Shown piece by piece: positions 47,301-57,986 of a stretch of 64,000 nucleotides of DNA. The notes under the pieces were generated by a model. It did not search any database, was not told where the DNA came from, and saw only the letters and a program-made list of their open reading frames with translations. Position 1 is the stretch's first letter, and each line of letters opens with the position of its first letter. This DNA comes from Drosophila miranda (Eukaryota; Arthropoda; Insecta; Diptera; Drosophilidae). The position numbers and the translations under genes are program-made. The stretch is taken from NCBI RefSeq assembly GCF_003369915.1, contig NC_046676.1, forward strand, positions 8,773,501-8,837,500, written 5' to 3'.

Positions 47301-48743
47301 CTGGATGCCCTAAAGGCCATGGCCCGCTGGCTGCTCGGCCTGCGCACGGATGAACACGCTGCCCAGAAGACATTCCGGATGTTGGCCGCCTTTGTCAATC
47401 AACGTGGCGATCTTCTCGCCCAGAATCGTCTCTGTGGAGCTGAGAAGTCCTGGCTACGCTTGGGCGCTGCTTGTGCGATGCTCAAGGTTTGTGAACAGAA
47501 GGGCGTAGGCGATCAGTACAGTGCCGAGCAGTATTTGCAGCTCTCTCAGCTTATGGTGAGTGGTCCTTCGTATTATCAGAGAACTCTCGCTAACTATTTG
47601 TTGTTGCTCAGACTGATCCGGTGCCACAGGTGCGGGAAATCTTTGCACGCAAGCTGCACAAGGGCCTAGGCAGGAGCCTGCCAAGGAATTGCTTACCCTT
47701 GGACTTTATGGGCTTGTACGTGCTTGCTGGCCTGGAAACTGACAGAAAGTGAGAAATCTAATAATTCAAGTTTTTCCAGTTTCCATTATTTTCAATTCAA
47801 TATTTTGCAACAGATTGCAAGACCTGGTGCGTCACTATGTGGACACGGATGTGAACAAACGTCGGGAATATCTCAAGACTGTTGCTATGACCTGTAAGTG
47901 TGCGATTTAAATGGTTTGTATTTGCATAGGATACGATCATTTCCATTTCCAATAGCCCCCGACAGCTCAACGGAATCACAATCGCTGCACATTCTACCTG
48001 ACTACATGCTGGCTTTTGCCATTCCCGTGCTGGTCCACGATCCAGGCTATACGAATCACGAGGACTATGTTCAGCTGCGAAAAATGGAGAAATGTCTGCG
48101 CTTCATACTGGAACCGCTGATGGCCAAGCGGGAATCCTTCGTCTATGGTTTCTACAAGCAACTCCTTCAGCTGATAAAGCACCGCGAATTCAGTCAAGGT
48201 TCCGACAAGCGCGATAACTATGTATGCAAAACTGCCTTAAAAAGGTTTTTGGGTCCCGTTTCTCTTTTAAAACCATGCACTCTTTTAAATTATCAGAAAA
48301 TGTGGGCACTCTGCGATCTCGCCATGTATATTATCGACTCGAAGATGGGACACATCAGTGAAAGCAACTCGAACACATTCTCCATGCCACTGGCATTGCC
48401 AGAAATGTATTATAAGCAGCCTGCCGCTGCAAACTTCCAGAACAACGAGGTCTATATACCGCTGGACGTGTATACGTTGGGCGCCAAAGTGAATAAAGCC
48501 ACCACGACAGCAATGGCATCGTCTCGAGCGGTTGCTGCTCCGAAAAGGCCCGCAGAGCCGTCCCTCTCAGATGATGAGGATCCACAGGTTAGAATAAAAA
48601 GAAATAAGCTTGTGGATTGTGAATATTAACTGAAATTTTTTGTTTTACAGGAGAACAATCTTTTTGATAACATCCGAGCAGCAGACACAACAGAGCCTAC
48701 TGCCAAGCGAACGCGTGGAGGAGCCGGCGCAGCCAAATCGTAG
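44330..48743 (+). CDS. pds5: Pds5 cohesin-associated HEAT-repeat protein, 1216 aa
   Basis: Nuclear regulator of sister-chromatid cohesion that binds the cohesin ring with Wapl or its acetylation machinery. Thirteen coding exons: 44330-44410, 44470-44855, 44916-45123, 45188-45356, 45429-46170, 46236-46499, 46562-46655, 46716-47555, 47612-47748, 47814-47893, 47956-48221, 48297-48587, 48651-48743 (3651 nt, all phases consistent). The protein is a long alpha-helical HEAT array with family hallmarks at the N-terminus (LGTDELIRRLK, LADVLRVYAPEAPY-like) and in the middle (FLGRFCDISEAVRVKCVQ, LDENVRHEVVMAI, LDKKYKIRRDAMNGLAYIYK). The tail is short and basic (AKRTRGGAGAAKS). Length and sequence agree with D. 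melanogaster Pds5. AATAAA at 49208-49213 suits its 3' end. Confidence 0.95.
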
Positions 48744-50247
48744 AGAACGGAGAAAAGAACAAGCGCGTACTTGTTAGTTTAGTTACTGTTAGACTAGGCG
48801 CCTAAGTTAACTAAATATGTAAGACGTCACGTAGGATGGGAACTACGATAGTTGTTAAACCGACACTACCTACAAAACACAACACCAACAAAGAACACGC
48901 GCACTCAAACCAAACCCAACCCAACTCATACATACAGAGAATGGCCCCGCCTCTCCTGGCCTCTCCTTCCTCATATGATTATGTTTTAAACCATGCTGCT
49001 CCGCTGCTGTAAAATATTCATATTTGTGGAAGAGACCAGACCCAGACCAATGCAAAACCCAAAATTTACAATTATCTTTCGCCTATTCTGTTAACGTTAT
49101 CCTTAACTGTTTATGATATTTTATGATTTAACATTTTTAAACTGTTCCGTGTTTTGTATTGCAAATCATCTTTGTTTCATTTAACCTTTAGTCGTAGGCC
49201 CCTGTCGAATAAATGACGAAGAGTGTATTGAAAATTAGAGTGGAGTGCGAAAGTAAAGTAATGAAAACGTAAAATGAGCCTTATTAAGAAATTAAAATAA
49301 ACTTTTCTATGATCGCAGTTAAAATTTAGTTATAAATACATACAGTTTCATAACTTTATCAGACGAGAATGCATTAAAAATGCATAAAACAATAATGAGA
49401 CGAATATGTTGTAAGGATATTGAAAGCATAACAAAGATACAAAACAAATCATGTAACCCATTTTTTTTTTTTTAGGGTTCAAGTTACCAAGCTACAATCA
49501 TGTAACTTAAAGAATGTAAATTTATCTATTAACTGTTTTTCAAACGAATTAAACATACAAATTAAATATTATTTAAATAATAAAATTGCACACATCGTTT
49601 TCTTTGCTATCAACGCAAAAATATGTTGGGAGAGCGTAAAAACGGTTTGAACGAACTGCTGGCTTTGGAAAGGTGTGTACAACAGGCAAAAACCTCACCT
49701 AGCCGCGTTTACACTTATAATATGCTATGAGGCCGAAGATCGTCCTTATTGTTATGCAAAAGGTGGATTTTACCTTGCATGCGTGGCATTTTCTGAGCCG
49801 TTTTGCCGGTTGCTTATACCCTCCTTTTGGTCAGCAAACCTTCCATGGAAGGGCATTATGGGATTGATGAAATGTTTGTCCGTCCAGGCTCCAACGAATG
49901 CCATGACGGATTTTATAAATTTTTTTGTATGTTGAGTAGCTATGCAATAATAGCCTCTAAATTGTAAAACTTTATATTTGTGTTGACCTTTTTTGTTTGA
50001 GCAATTCATCTTTAAAAAGGCTAGATCTAGCCTGAAATATGCTAAAATGGCAGCACTGAAATGCATTCGTATTGGAAAAACGGGGGATGGACGTGTTTAG
50101 TTCTTGTTGTAATATTCGTTGTGTTTGTTTTGCAATAATATATCAATTGTGGTGTACAAAATATTGTGCTTTCGTGTTTGCAAGCTCGCCAACACATACA
50201 CACATACTTAGATATTGTTGAACCTGCCCCGGTAAACAAAAAGCAAA
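48744..50247 (+). other. pds5 3' UTR and intergenic DNA
   Basis: The 3' UTR runs to about 49.2-49.3 kb (AATAAA at 49208). 49300-49660 is AT-rich with nothing visible. 49680-49950 holds degenerate dispersed sequence typical of fly intergenic DNA. 50090-50247 should be the promoter and leader of the next gene. No tRNA or other gene seen. Confidence 0.5.
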
Positions 50248-51514
50248 ATGAAAACAAACGTCGCCGCTGCGGCTGTCATTCGAAAATCAAACGCGCAACA
50301 GAGCACAACACGGATATTCACATCGACCCCAAATAATAGTCGTCAGCCCACAGAAATTACATCGCCACTTTTCCGTAACTGTGTAGGTGCAGTCGAAGCG
50401 GCTGACAAGGGCGGCGTAGGCGTGGGCGTGACACTGACAACCTTCGACCCGCGGCTCAAGAAAGCAGCGCTTTTTCTGGGTATACTCATCATTGGATACA
50501 AGAGCGTCATTCTAAGCAGTAAGTGTGTCAAGTTGATGGAGAAGCAGGATGGGGAGGGGGAGAAGCGTTCACAAGGCTGATATTGTCGGTGACGTCGTTG
50601 CCTAAGTTTATTTGTTTGTGTTTGCCTTATAAATAGCCAAGAAATGTGTGTGTTTGTGTGATCTCATAGCCATTTTCATTCCGTTTGCTTTGGCCTCCGC
50701 TCCCCTTCCTCCTGCAATACTCCAAGCATCTAAATAAAGACCGCAAATTGTGTGTTGCGCATTTTGCCTTTTGGCCGTAGATTCTCATTTGCATAAATAA
50801 GCCAGCCAGGCGGAGTGATTAGTTTTCTTAATTGTTTGCCTTCTTCGGCCTTTGTTGTTGGCTTACTTTGATGGTTGACTCCTAACGGTGTTTTGCACTC
50901 AGGTCGTCACGCGACACACACACATGTATTCAAACTTGTGTAAAAAGTGCTTCCCATGTCACGTCCCGCTAGAAACTTCTTTAATTTCGCTCAGAATCCG
51001 CCAACAACTTCGTCTGTTGAGGTATTTTCGGTTTTCTATGAAAACTTGAACTTTAATTGCGGTAGTATGTTATCATGATGGCACTGATAACACCGAAATC
51101 AATTTATTGACACTTTTAACGAATTTCAGTGCCGTACATCAACACAGACAGCGTTCAACAGTTGACCGGCTATGTACAGGGTCAATGGAGCGAGGCCTTG
51201 GGCTGGTCTGAGAGGCACCAACTGGTCTCCAAGTTGAGCCCACTGTTGTGTGGCCTCATCGTGGCCACATTCGCCTACGGAATGGTTTACTTGGACAGCG
51301 CAGTGCCAGGTGTGACGCCACCCTCGCCCTTTTCGCCCCGTTCGAAACAGCGGTAAGTGGGGAGACACGACCTTTTGAGGGGTATTAACATTGAAAACTC
51401 GTGTCTTTATATTGCAGTTTCCGTCAGCAGAAGAGTGCGTCGCTTCACTTGGGCTATCTGTGCGCTCTGTTCTCCGGATTGCTGGTTACGATCTTTATGT
51501 ACTTTGATTTTTAA
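50248..51514 (+). CDS. Unrecognised small membrane protein with three TM helices, 196 aa
   Basis: Three exons by consensus and phase: 50248-50518, 51130-51352, 51418-51514 (591 nt). The N-terminal 65 residues are Ser/Thr/Asn/Ala-rich with no signal peptide. They are followed by TM1 (about 72-90, KKAALFLGILIIGYKSVIL), TM2 (about 130-150, LSPLLCGLIVATFAYGMVYL) and TM3 at the C-terminus (about 176-194, LGYLCALFSGLLVTIFMYF). The Ser/Pro-rich loop between TM2 and TM3 reads VTPPSPFSPRS. Strong splice sites in phase and helices conserved across exon joins argue for a real gene, but I recognise no family and assign no function. AATAAA at 52089-52094 could end it. Confidence 0.75.
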
Positions 51515-52811
51515 CATTAGAGCAGAGCCCGCTTCCTTCCATTTAGAAAATTATTCAACAGTATTAGATTTACCTTTATTTCTTTTGTATTTCCTGTGGA
51601 ATCTGTGTTTCTATTTATTCTATATGTAAATCTGAAGTGTTAATGTGCAAGGCTACTGGAGAGCCAAAGTCAAAGGAAAAACTGGAAACATTGGGGCATT
51701 TTGGAGCCAACTTAGTTCCTAGGTAAATTAAATCTAGTATATTTACATGGTAACTTATATGTTATTTATACCATTACATAGTACAAAATGAAAATATCCA
51801 GTAAGGGCCTTAGACCAGAACAGGCGATTCCAGGAATGGTTTCAATTGTAGAACTGCTCTCTGGTCTTAGAGTCTTGGGAGAAAACCCGTAGTATTAACA
51901 CTCTAAAAATACATTATAAACATTTTTTTGCACTTAAATATACATATGTAATAAAATTCCCAATGGCATATCTATATCGTGGGTGATCTTGAACGTCTGC
52001 TAATCGCAGATGCAGTAACCTATATAACTGTTCTATGTACATATGTATGTACTACTAGCTTATTTTGAAGTGGAACTGAACCATTGGCAATAAATATTAC
52101 TATGCAACTGAACTTAATCAAATGCGTTTTCGATTGTCTCTTATCTTTGAAATTGTGGATGCCACAGATTTTCCGCCTTTGAGTATCAGGTATTATTAAT
52201 GGGATGCAATAAATGCAAAAATTTGCAGCTGAAATAGGTTATAAGCTAATAATATTCCACCGAATTTTAAATCAAGGAATATGATTTCCGATCATAGACA
52301 GAGATCGAGAACCAGTGGGTTTGGGTGAAAAATATCGTGGTGTTTTTTGTAACTAAAAAGGTAGGATAGGATGGATCTACAGGAAGTATTTAAAAAAGTA
52401 CCTTTTTTCGCGGTTTAACTCCAGTTTCACATCTGTTTAACTAAAAGAGGGTGAATCATTCCGTACACACTTACGTTTTATTCCGTGAACACTTACGTTT
52501 TTTGCTTTATATTGTTGTTGAACTTTTTGCTTTTGGACACAATTCGGATAAAAAATATGTGGGCATGGCTGTAATATTCCACGGAATATAAAAATCGAGG
52601 AATATAGAAATTGAATTCCTCAGTATATTTACGGTATATTTTTAAAATGAGGCGGTATATTTTGGTATTTTTCTGAGGCCGATAAATTCGATGAAGGCAC
52701 AAAGGAACAAATGTGAAAAATTGTCGCTTTAAATTGGCAATTATATATTTAAGTGAAATAGATATATACGCGCAGATATATGTGCTTGTGTGGCTGAGAC
52801 TGAAGATAACA
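51515..52811. other. 3' UTR of the three-helix protein gene, repeats and hpo upstream region
   Basis: No further gene. Candidate AATAAA at 52089-52094. Repeat-like sequence fills 52180-52610 (see copy C). The hpo leader and promoter must lie in 52610-52811; no TATA box recognised. Confidence 0.5.
52290..52610 (+). repeat. Dispersed repeat, copy C
   Basis: It shares ACCAGTGGG, GTGAAAAATATCGTGGT, GGATCTACA and CACGGAATATAAAAATCGAG with the blocks at 6.8 kb and 43.1-43.7 kb. Degenerate and non-coding. Confidence 0.55.
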
Positions 52812-54864
52812 ATGGCCGGTAACATGTCTTCCAGTTCGAATGGGGAGTTAAAGAAACTTTCGGAGGAAAGTTTACTACAGCCCCCGGAAAAGGTTTTCGA
52901 TATTATGTACAAACTGGGCGAGGGAAGTTACGGGTCCGTCTATAAGGCGCTCCACAAAGAGAGCTGCTCCATTGTGGCCATTAAGCTGGTGCCGGTGGAG
53001 TCCGACCTGCACGAGATCATAAAGGAGATATCAATTATGCAACAGTGCGATTCTCCGTACGTGGTTCGCTACTACGGGTCTTACTTTAAGCAGTACGATT
53101 TGTGGATATGCATGGAATACTGCGGGGCGGGCAGCGTTTCCGACATAATGCGCCTCCGCAAGAAAACGCTGACAGAGGACGAGATAGCCACCATAATGTC
53201 GGACACGCTCAAAGGCCTGGTCTATCTGCATCTGCGCCGGAAAATACATCGAGATATCAAGGCTGCCAACATACTGCTCAACACGGAAGGCTATGCCAAG
53301 CTGGCCGACTTTGGTGTGGCTGGCCAGCTTACAGACACGATGGCCAAGCGGAACACGGTCATAGGAACTCCCTTCTGGATGGCCCCCGAGGTTATTGAGG
53401 AGATTGGCTACGATTGTGTAGCGGATATTTGGTCCCTTGGCATCACAGCCCTTGAAATGGCTGAGGGAAAGCCCCCCTACGGTGATATACATCCCATGCG
53501 AGCTATTTTTATGATACCTCAGAAGCCACCACCCTCGTTTCGGGAACCAGACAGATGGAGCACTGAATTTATTGACTTTGTAAGCAAATGCCTGGTGAAG
53601 GCTCCCGATGAACGTGCCACAGCTACAGAGTTACTGGAGCATGAATTCATCCGCAATGCCAAGCACCGTACCATATTGAAGACCATGCTGGAGGAGACCT
53701 GTGCCATTCGAGAACAACAGCGGGCCAATCGGGCTGCTGGCGGAGTGTTGGCCTCCAGTCAGGCCAAGAGTCTTGCCACACAGGAGAACAGTATGCTACA
53801 CAACATGCAAGAGGAAGAAACAGAGTTCAACGGCACGGGCAAGACCTTCATTGATGATCCTGGCACGCTGGTACCTGAAAAATTCGGTGAATATCAGCAA
53901 AGCTCCGCTTCAGATGCAACCATGATATCGCATCCGGAGCCAGACTTTGACGAAGGCACCTTGGGACCGGGTGGCGTACGAGGTTTGAGCAGGGCAACGG
54001 CAACCGGCGCGACTGCTGCGTCTGCATCATCACCTCTGGATGTACCAGCAGTCGATAGTGGTACGATGGTGGAGCTGGAGTCAAACTTGGGTAAGGGAAA
54101 ACCTAAGACTAATAACAAAAACACAAACTCTAAAAACATTTAATTGCTTTTCAGGCACAATGGTGATTAACTCTGACTCGGACGATTCGACAACAGCTAA
54201 GCGCAATGACGATCAGAAACCTCGCAACCGGTATCGTCCTCAGTTCCTGGAGCATTTCGAACGTAAAAATGGGGGCGATGGACGGGGCGACGACAAGTCG
54301 GCGGCTACAGAGTATTCCCCTGCGGCAGCCGAGCAGCAGCAGCAGCAGCAACAACAGGAGGAGCAGCATCTGGCCAGTGGAGCCAACGATTTAAACAACT
54401 GGGAGCACAACATGGAAATGCAGTTCCAGCAGATATCCGCAATCAATCAGTACGGGATACAGCAACACCAGCAGCACCAGCAGCAGCATGTACTCATGGC
54501 CTATCCACTGATGAATGATCAGCTCATTGCCATCAACAATCAACAGAATCTTCTGCGCAACAATGCCACGCCCCTCGCTCAGCAGGGACACCCGGCTGTG
54601 GCTGCAGCTCAACCGCCGCCCGCATATCAGAATCAACATATGTACGCGCAATCGCACGCATATGTGGAGGGTGAATTTGAGTTCCTTAAGTTTCTTACCT
54701 TCGACGATCTAAATCAGCGTCTTAGCAACATTGACCACGAAATGGAGCTGGAGATTGAGCAGTTGAATAAGAAATACAATGCCAAGCGGCAGCCCATTGT
54801 GGATGCCATGAATGCAAAGCGCAAACGCCAGCAGAATATCAATAATAATCTGATTAAGATATAG
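52812..54864 (+). CDS. hpo: Hippo (Hpo) STE20-family Ser/Thr kinase, 662 aa
   Basis: Core kinase of the Hippo growth-control pathway; with Salvador it phosphorylates Warts/Mats to restrain Yorkie. Two coding exons: 52812-54090 and 54155-54864 (1989 nt). Kinase domain from about residue 28: GEGSYGSVYK loop, ATP lysine K58 (IVAIK), HRDIKAAN with catalytic D148, DFG D166, and activation-loop T182 in KRNTVIGTPFWMAPE. K58 and T182 correspond to K71 and T195 of the D. melanogaster protein, a constant shift of 13. The linker is Ala/Ser/Gln-rich with a short polyQ. The C-terminal SARAH coiled coil (FLTFDDLNQRLSNIDHEMEL) ends at NNNLIKI. The start is uncertain: the frame stays open upstream to a methionine at 52713, and a spliced alternative N-terminus is possible. 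Confidence 0.94.
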
Positions 54865-55783
54865 AAAAATCGACTCACAACTTTGCAAGGCAACTGAAAA
54901 TAGATTTTTAACTCACAACACCCTTTGCATTGGGGGGAATTCAACGGAAGTGTGCTCGAGCTGCTGAAGCAGGTTCTTTCTTCCATATTGATCATTCAAT
55001 ACAGTGTAGAGGGCGCGAAACAAAACGCAAGATATAAAAACAAAAGCTTTATTGTAAAATGCAGTGAAAACAGGAAAGAAATGTGGTTATAAACGTCGTC
55101 GGAAAAACATACAACATACATACATATATTAAATAACGCACGAACACTTATTTCCTCCTTTTTCCGTATTGATTTTGTTCAAAATTTTAGTTTTTGTTTC
55201 GTTTCATAATTTATATGATTTCGGACTTCATCTATCTTCCAACGAACACATTCTCGAATTAATAAGATATTTTTGCATCTCGCAGCTGCCTGCACTATCT
55301 ACTGCCTAAGTCCACTCCAAATTGATAAGACTCCATAAAATGTTTTTCCCGGTTAACTACTATTAACCTTAATCTCTTCCTATATTTTATACTTTTACTT
55401 GTGTCTTCGTGCGAACACAAACACACACACACACAGAAACCCGTCAAGCAATAAATATAAATAAATACGTTTTTACAACGCATAAAAATGAATATTTTTC
55501 GAAGGTATACATATTTATCAAAGCAAAATGCACTGAAGCACTCACATTTATATATATACTAGTACTTTTAGATCTTATAACTAATTTACCTAATAAATAT
55601 ATCGTAATATATGCAAAAAAGCTTATCAATACAAATACCTTTGTATAATATACCTATTCTTTCTTTCTTATTAACGTTAAAACCTTACAGTCCACATTCA
55701 AGTCGTTGTGCTTTGATAATGTTTTGATGAAGGTAGATTTAACTATGGTTAAAGCGCAGCTGTCATTCAAATATATACTTTGT
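54865..55783. other. Convergent 3' UTRs of hpo and Rep
   Basis: 0.9 kb of AT-rich non-coding DNA between two stop codons facing each other. It contains a short CA tract near 55419-55436 and AATAAA-like motifs near 55450. I cannot place the two 3' ends, and overlapping transcripts are possible. Confidence 0.5.
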
Positions 55784-57481
55784 CTAGTCTTGTATATCCA
55801 TTTCTTCAGTCGCCTGTTGCATGTCCTGCAGCTGTGCACGCAAATCGTCCGGCAAACTATGCTCGTTCAAGGCACTTGGATCCTCGCCATCGACGACAAT
55901 CTCTTCAACATCTGGGGCACGTGGTAAAAATTCCACATCCGTGTAGAGCTTGCCAAAGATGTGACGGGCATTGGCAATGGCATCATAATAGTCCATCTCG
56001 TAGCTAGGCGCGTCTGTATAGTAAACGATATCATCCGCGCCACCTTTATCCGGTTGTGATTGCGCAGTAAGCGTAAAGTATGAACTGAATATGATTTCTG
56101 GATCGGCGTACTGGAAAAGCTGCAATGTAAATATCCTTAGATCGGCCTCAGGATCATCCGAAATAGCGGGCGTAGTCAGATGGAAGAGGTCTGCAATTGA
56201 TTTGAGTATAAGAATTAGTTATACTTTTAGTTAGGTTTGCGATTGGTTCTTACACAATCCCTTCGGGCAAGCTCCAGAATAGTGCGAGAGCTGGATGAAG
56301 ATGGCCTCCCGCGCTCCTTCGTTGTCCATCAGACGGAGGATATTAACACCACCGCCACCTTTATTCAGCACGTCGTTGCCCAAAGGAGTGGAGGATAGAA
56401 ACAAGCCGCGAGATAGATGAGGTCGCATCACGTAGTCGCGCGATGCTGGCAGATATCTAGGAGCAGAAACCACATGTTTCGCGCGGAACGTTGTTCCAGC
56501 GCTGCTTATCAAAACTTCATTCGAGTTGGCGTCCACGCTACAGTCATCCACAGATCGTTTCAAGCAATAAATGCCCCCGTATACAGCACACTGACGACAG
56601 AAGCTCTGAGGAAATTCCCCACACCCGTACATGGGATAAAGAAAGGGCGTGTTGCCATAACGACCGAGGCTGCGTAGAAATCGTTGAGTGCGCAGCATTC
56701 CCTCCTCAAAGCTAGTGTCAGGACCACACATGGCAATGGCCTGCATCACGCATGAGGCAATCTTCTCGGTCACACGCTGGGCCTTCAGATAGTCGAAAAA
56801 CGTTCTGCCCCGGAAGGCCAGAGTATCCTCGTTGCACTTGTCCTCGCCGTAGTCATTGCACGCGTTCATAAATTTCATCAGCAATCGCTTCTCCACTATA
56901 GTCAACGACTTCGTATTAAAGATATCACTGCGCGAACAGGGTACCGAAACGATCGTTCCGTTTTGATGCATACACACATTATCCACGGCACGGAATTCCG
57001 TATAACGACAAATGTTGGACGTGATAAGCAGCTGCACCAGCTCTCCAGCGGAGTAGAGAACACGTGGGCAGAGATCAATGCAGAATCGACGCGACATGGC
57101 CAGCACTGTCTCCCGGGTCCATGGCTGCATAGTCTCTACTTTCATCTCTTCCGTTTCTGACGTGGGAGTGGCAGCAGATTGCTCGTGCCAGTGGTAGCTT
57201 CCATTGCGTAGCGTCGAGTGCGGTGCAGCTTCCCTGGCCAACAGACTTATCAGGTCTTCAACGCCTAATGAACCCCAGACATTACCGTAGTAGTCATTGA
57301 TGTCCAAATGGAGCACGGACTTGCCCACCCGACTGGCCGCCGCGGCAATGCAAGATTCAGTGAAGCCTGAAAAGGGCGTCCAGACCTGTATGACTCATAC
57401 GAACTTGAAGCTACAATTGATATCCAGCTTACCTGTGCCTATGACTATTAAGTCAAACTGCTCCGGCAAGTCATCCGCCAT
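55784..57481 (-). CDS. Rep: Rab escort protein (Rep/CHM-like), 522 aa
   Basis: Cytosolic partner that presents newly made Rab GTPases to geranylgeranyl transferase II. Exons on the minus strand: 57481-57433, 57366-56254, 56190-55784 (1569 nt). The GDI/REP fold starts with a dinucleotide-type loop split by intron 1 (FDLIVIGTG|FTESCIAAAASRVGK), then VLHLDINDYYGNVWGSL. Further on are SVPCSRSDIFNTKSLTIVEK (the region that contacts Rab and the transferase in the family) and the second conserved region NTPFLYPMYGCGEFPQSFCR. The long insert between residues of the first conserved block distinguishes REP from the shorter Rab-GDI. The C-terminus is acidic. It shares a 505-bp divergent promoter region with Oseg6. 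Confidence 0.92.
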
Positions 57482-57986
57482 TATAAGAGAGAGCTTGTCG
57501 AGGATCAAATTAACCGCAAGGATAAGAAAAACACGAAATATCAAAATTTTTTGTCGTTGGTAATTCCAAACATCTGCTTAGAGATGGACAATTATTCGAT
57601 ATCCGTCGAGGCAGTGCTGGCTAATCCGGCACTAAACAGCTGTTTATATTTAAAATATTTAAAATTTAATTTGCACAGTTTTTTGGCACTAACACTTACA
57701 ATTTGAAATACAATGAAGTACTTAAAAAAAATATAATAAACTCAAGACAGAGTATCATAATGATGCGTGTTTCGCCGATTACTATTTCATGCAAAACCTG
57801 TACCTGTAAAATCAACAGGTGCACGAAAATGACAGGTAGCGCAGATACACATACGCACACGCGCTTGTAGTGGTGACTGTGTTCGTATCATAGCAACGGG
57901 AAAACCGTAAACAAAAGCCGGAAAATTTTAGATCACAGAATGAGTGCTTCTTCGGTATAGAAAATACGCTGTCTTTAAGTAAGGTA
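57482..57986. promoter_or_regulatory. Divergent Rep/Oseg6 promoter region
   Basis: 0.5 kb between the two start codons. It includes an X-box-like half site AGCAAC at 57892-57897, preceded by GTATCA, about 90 bp before the Oseg6 ATG. That is the position and type of site used by the RFX factor on ciliary genes. The left half departs from consensus at two positions. Confidence 0.4.
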
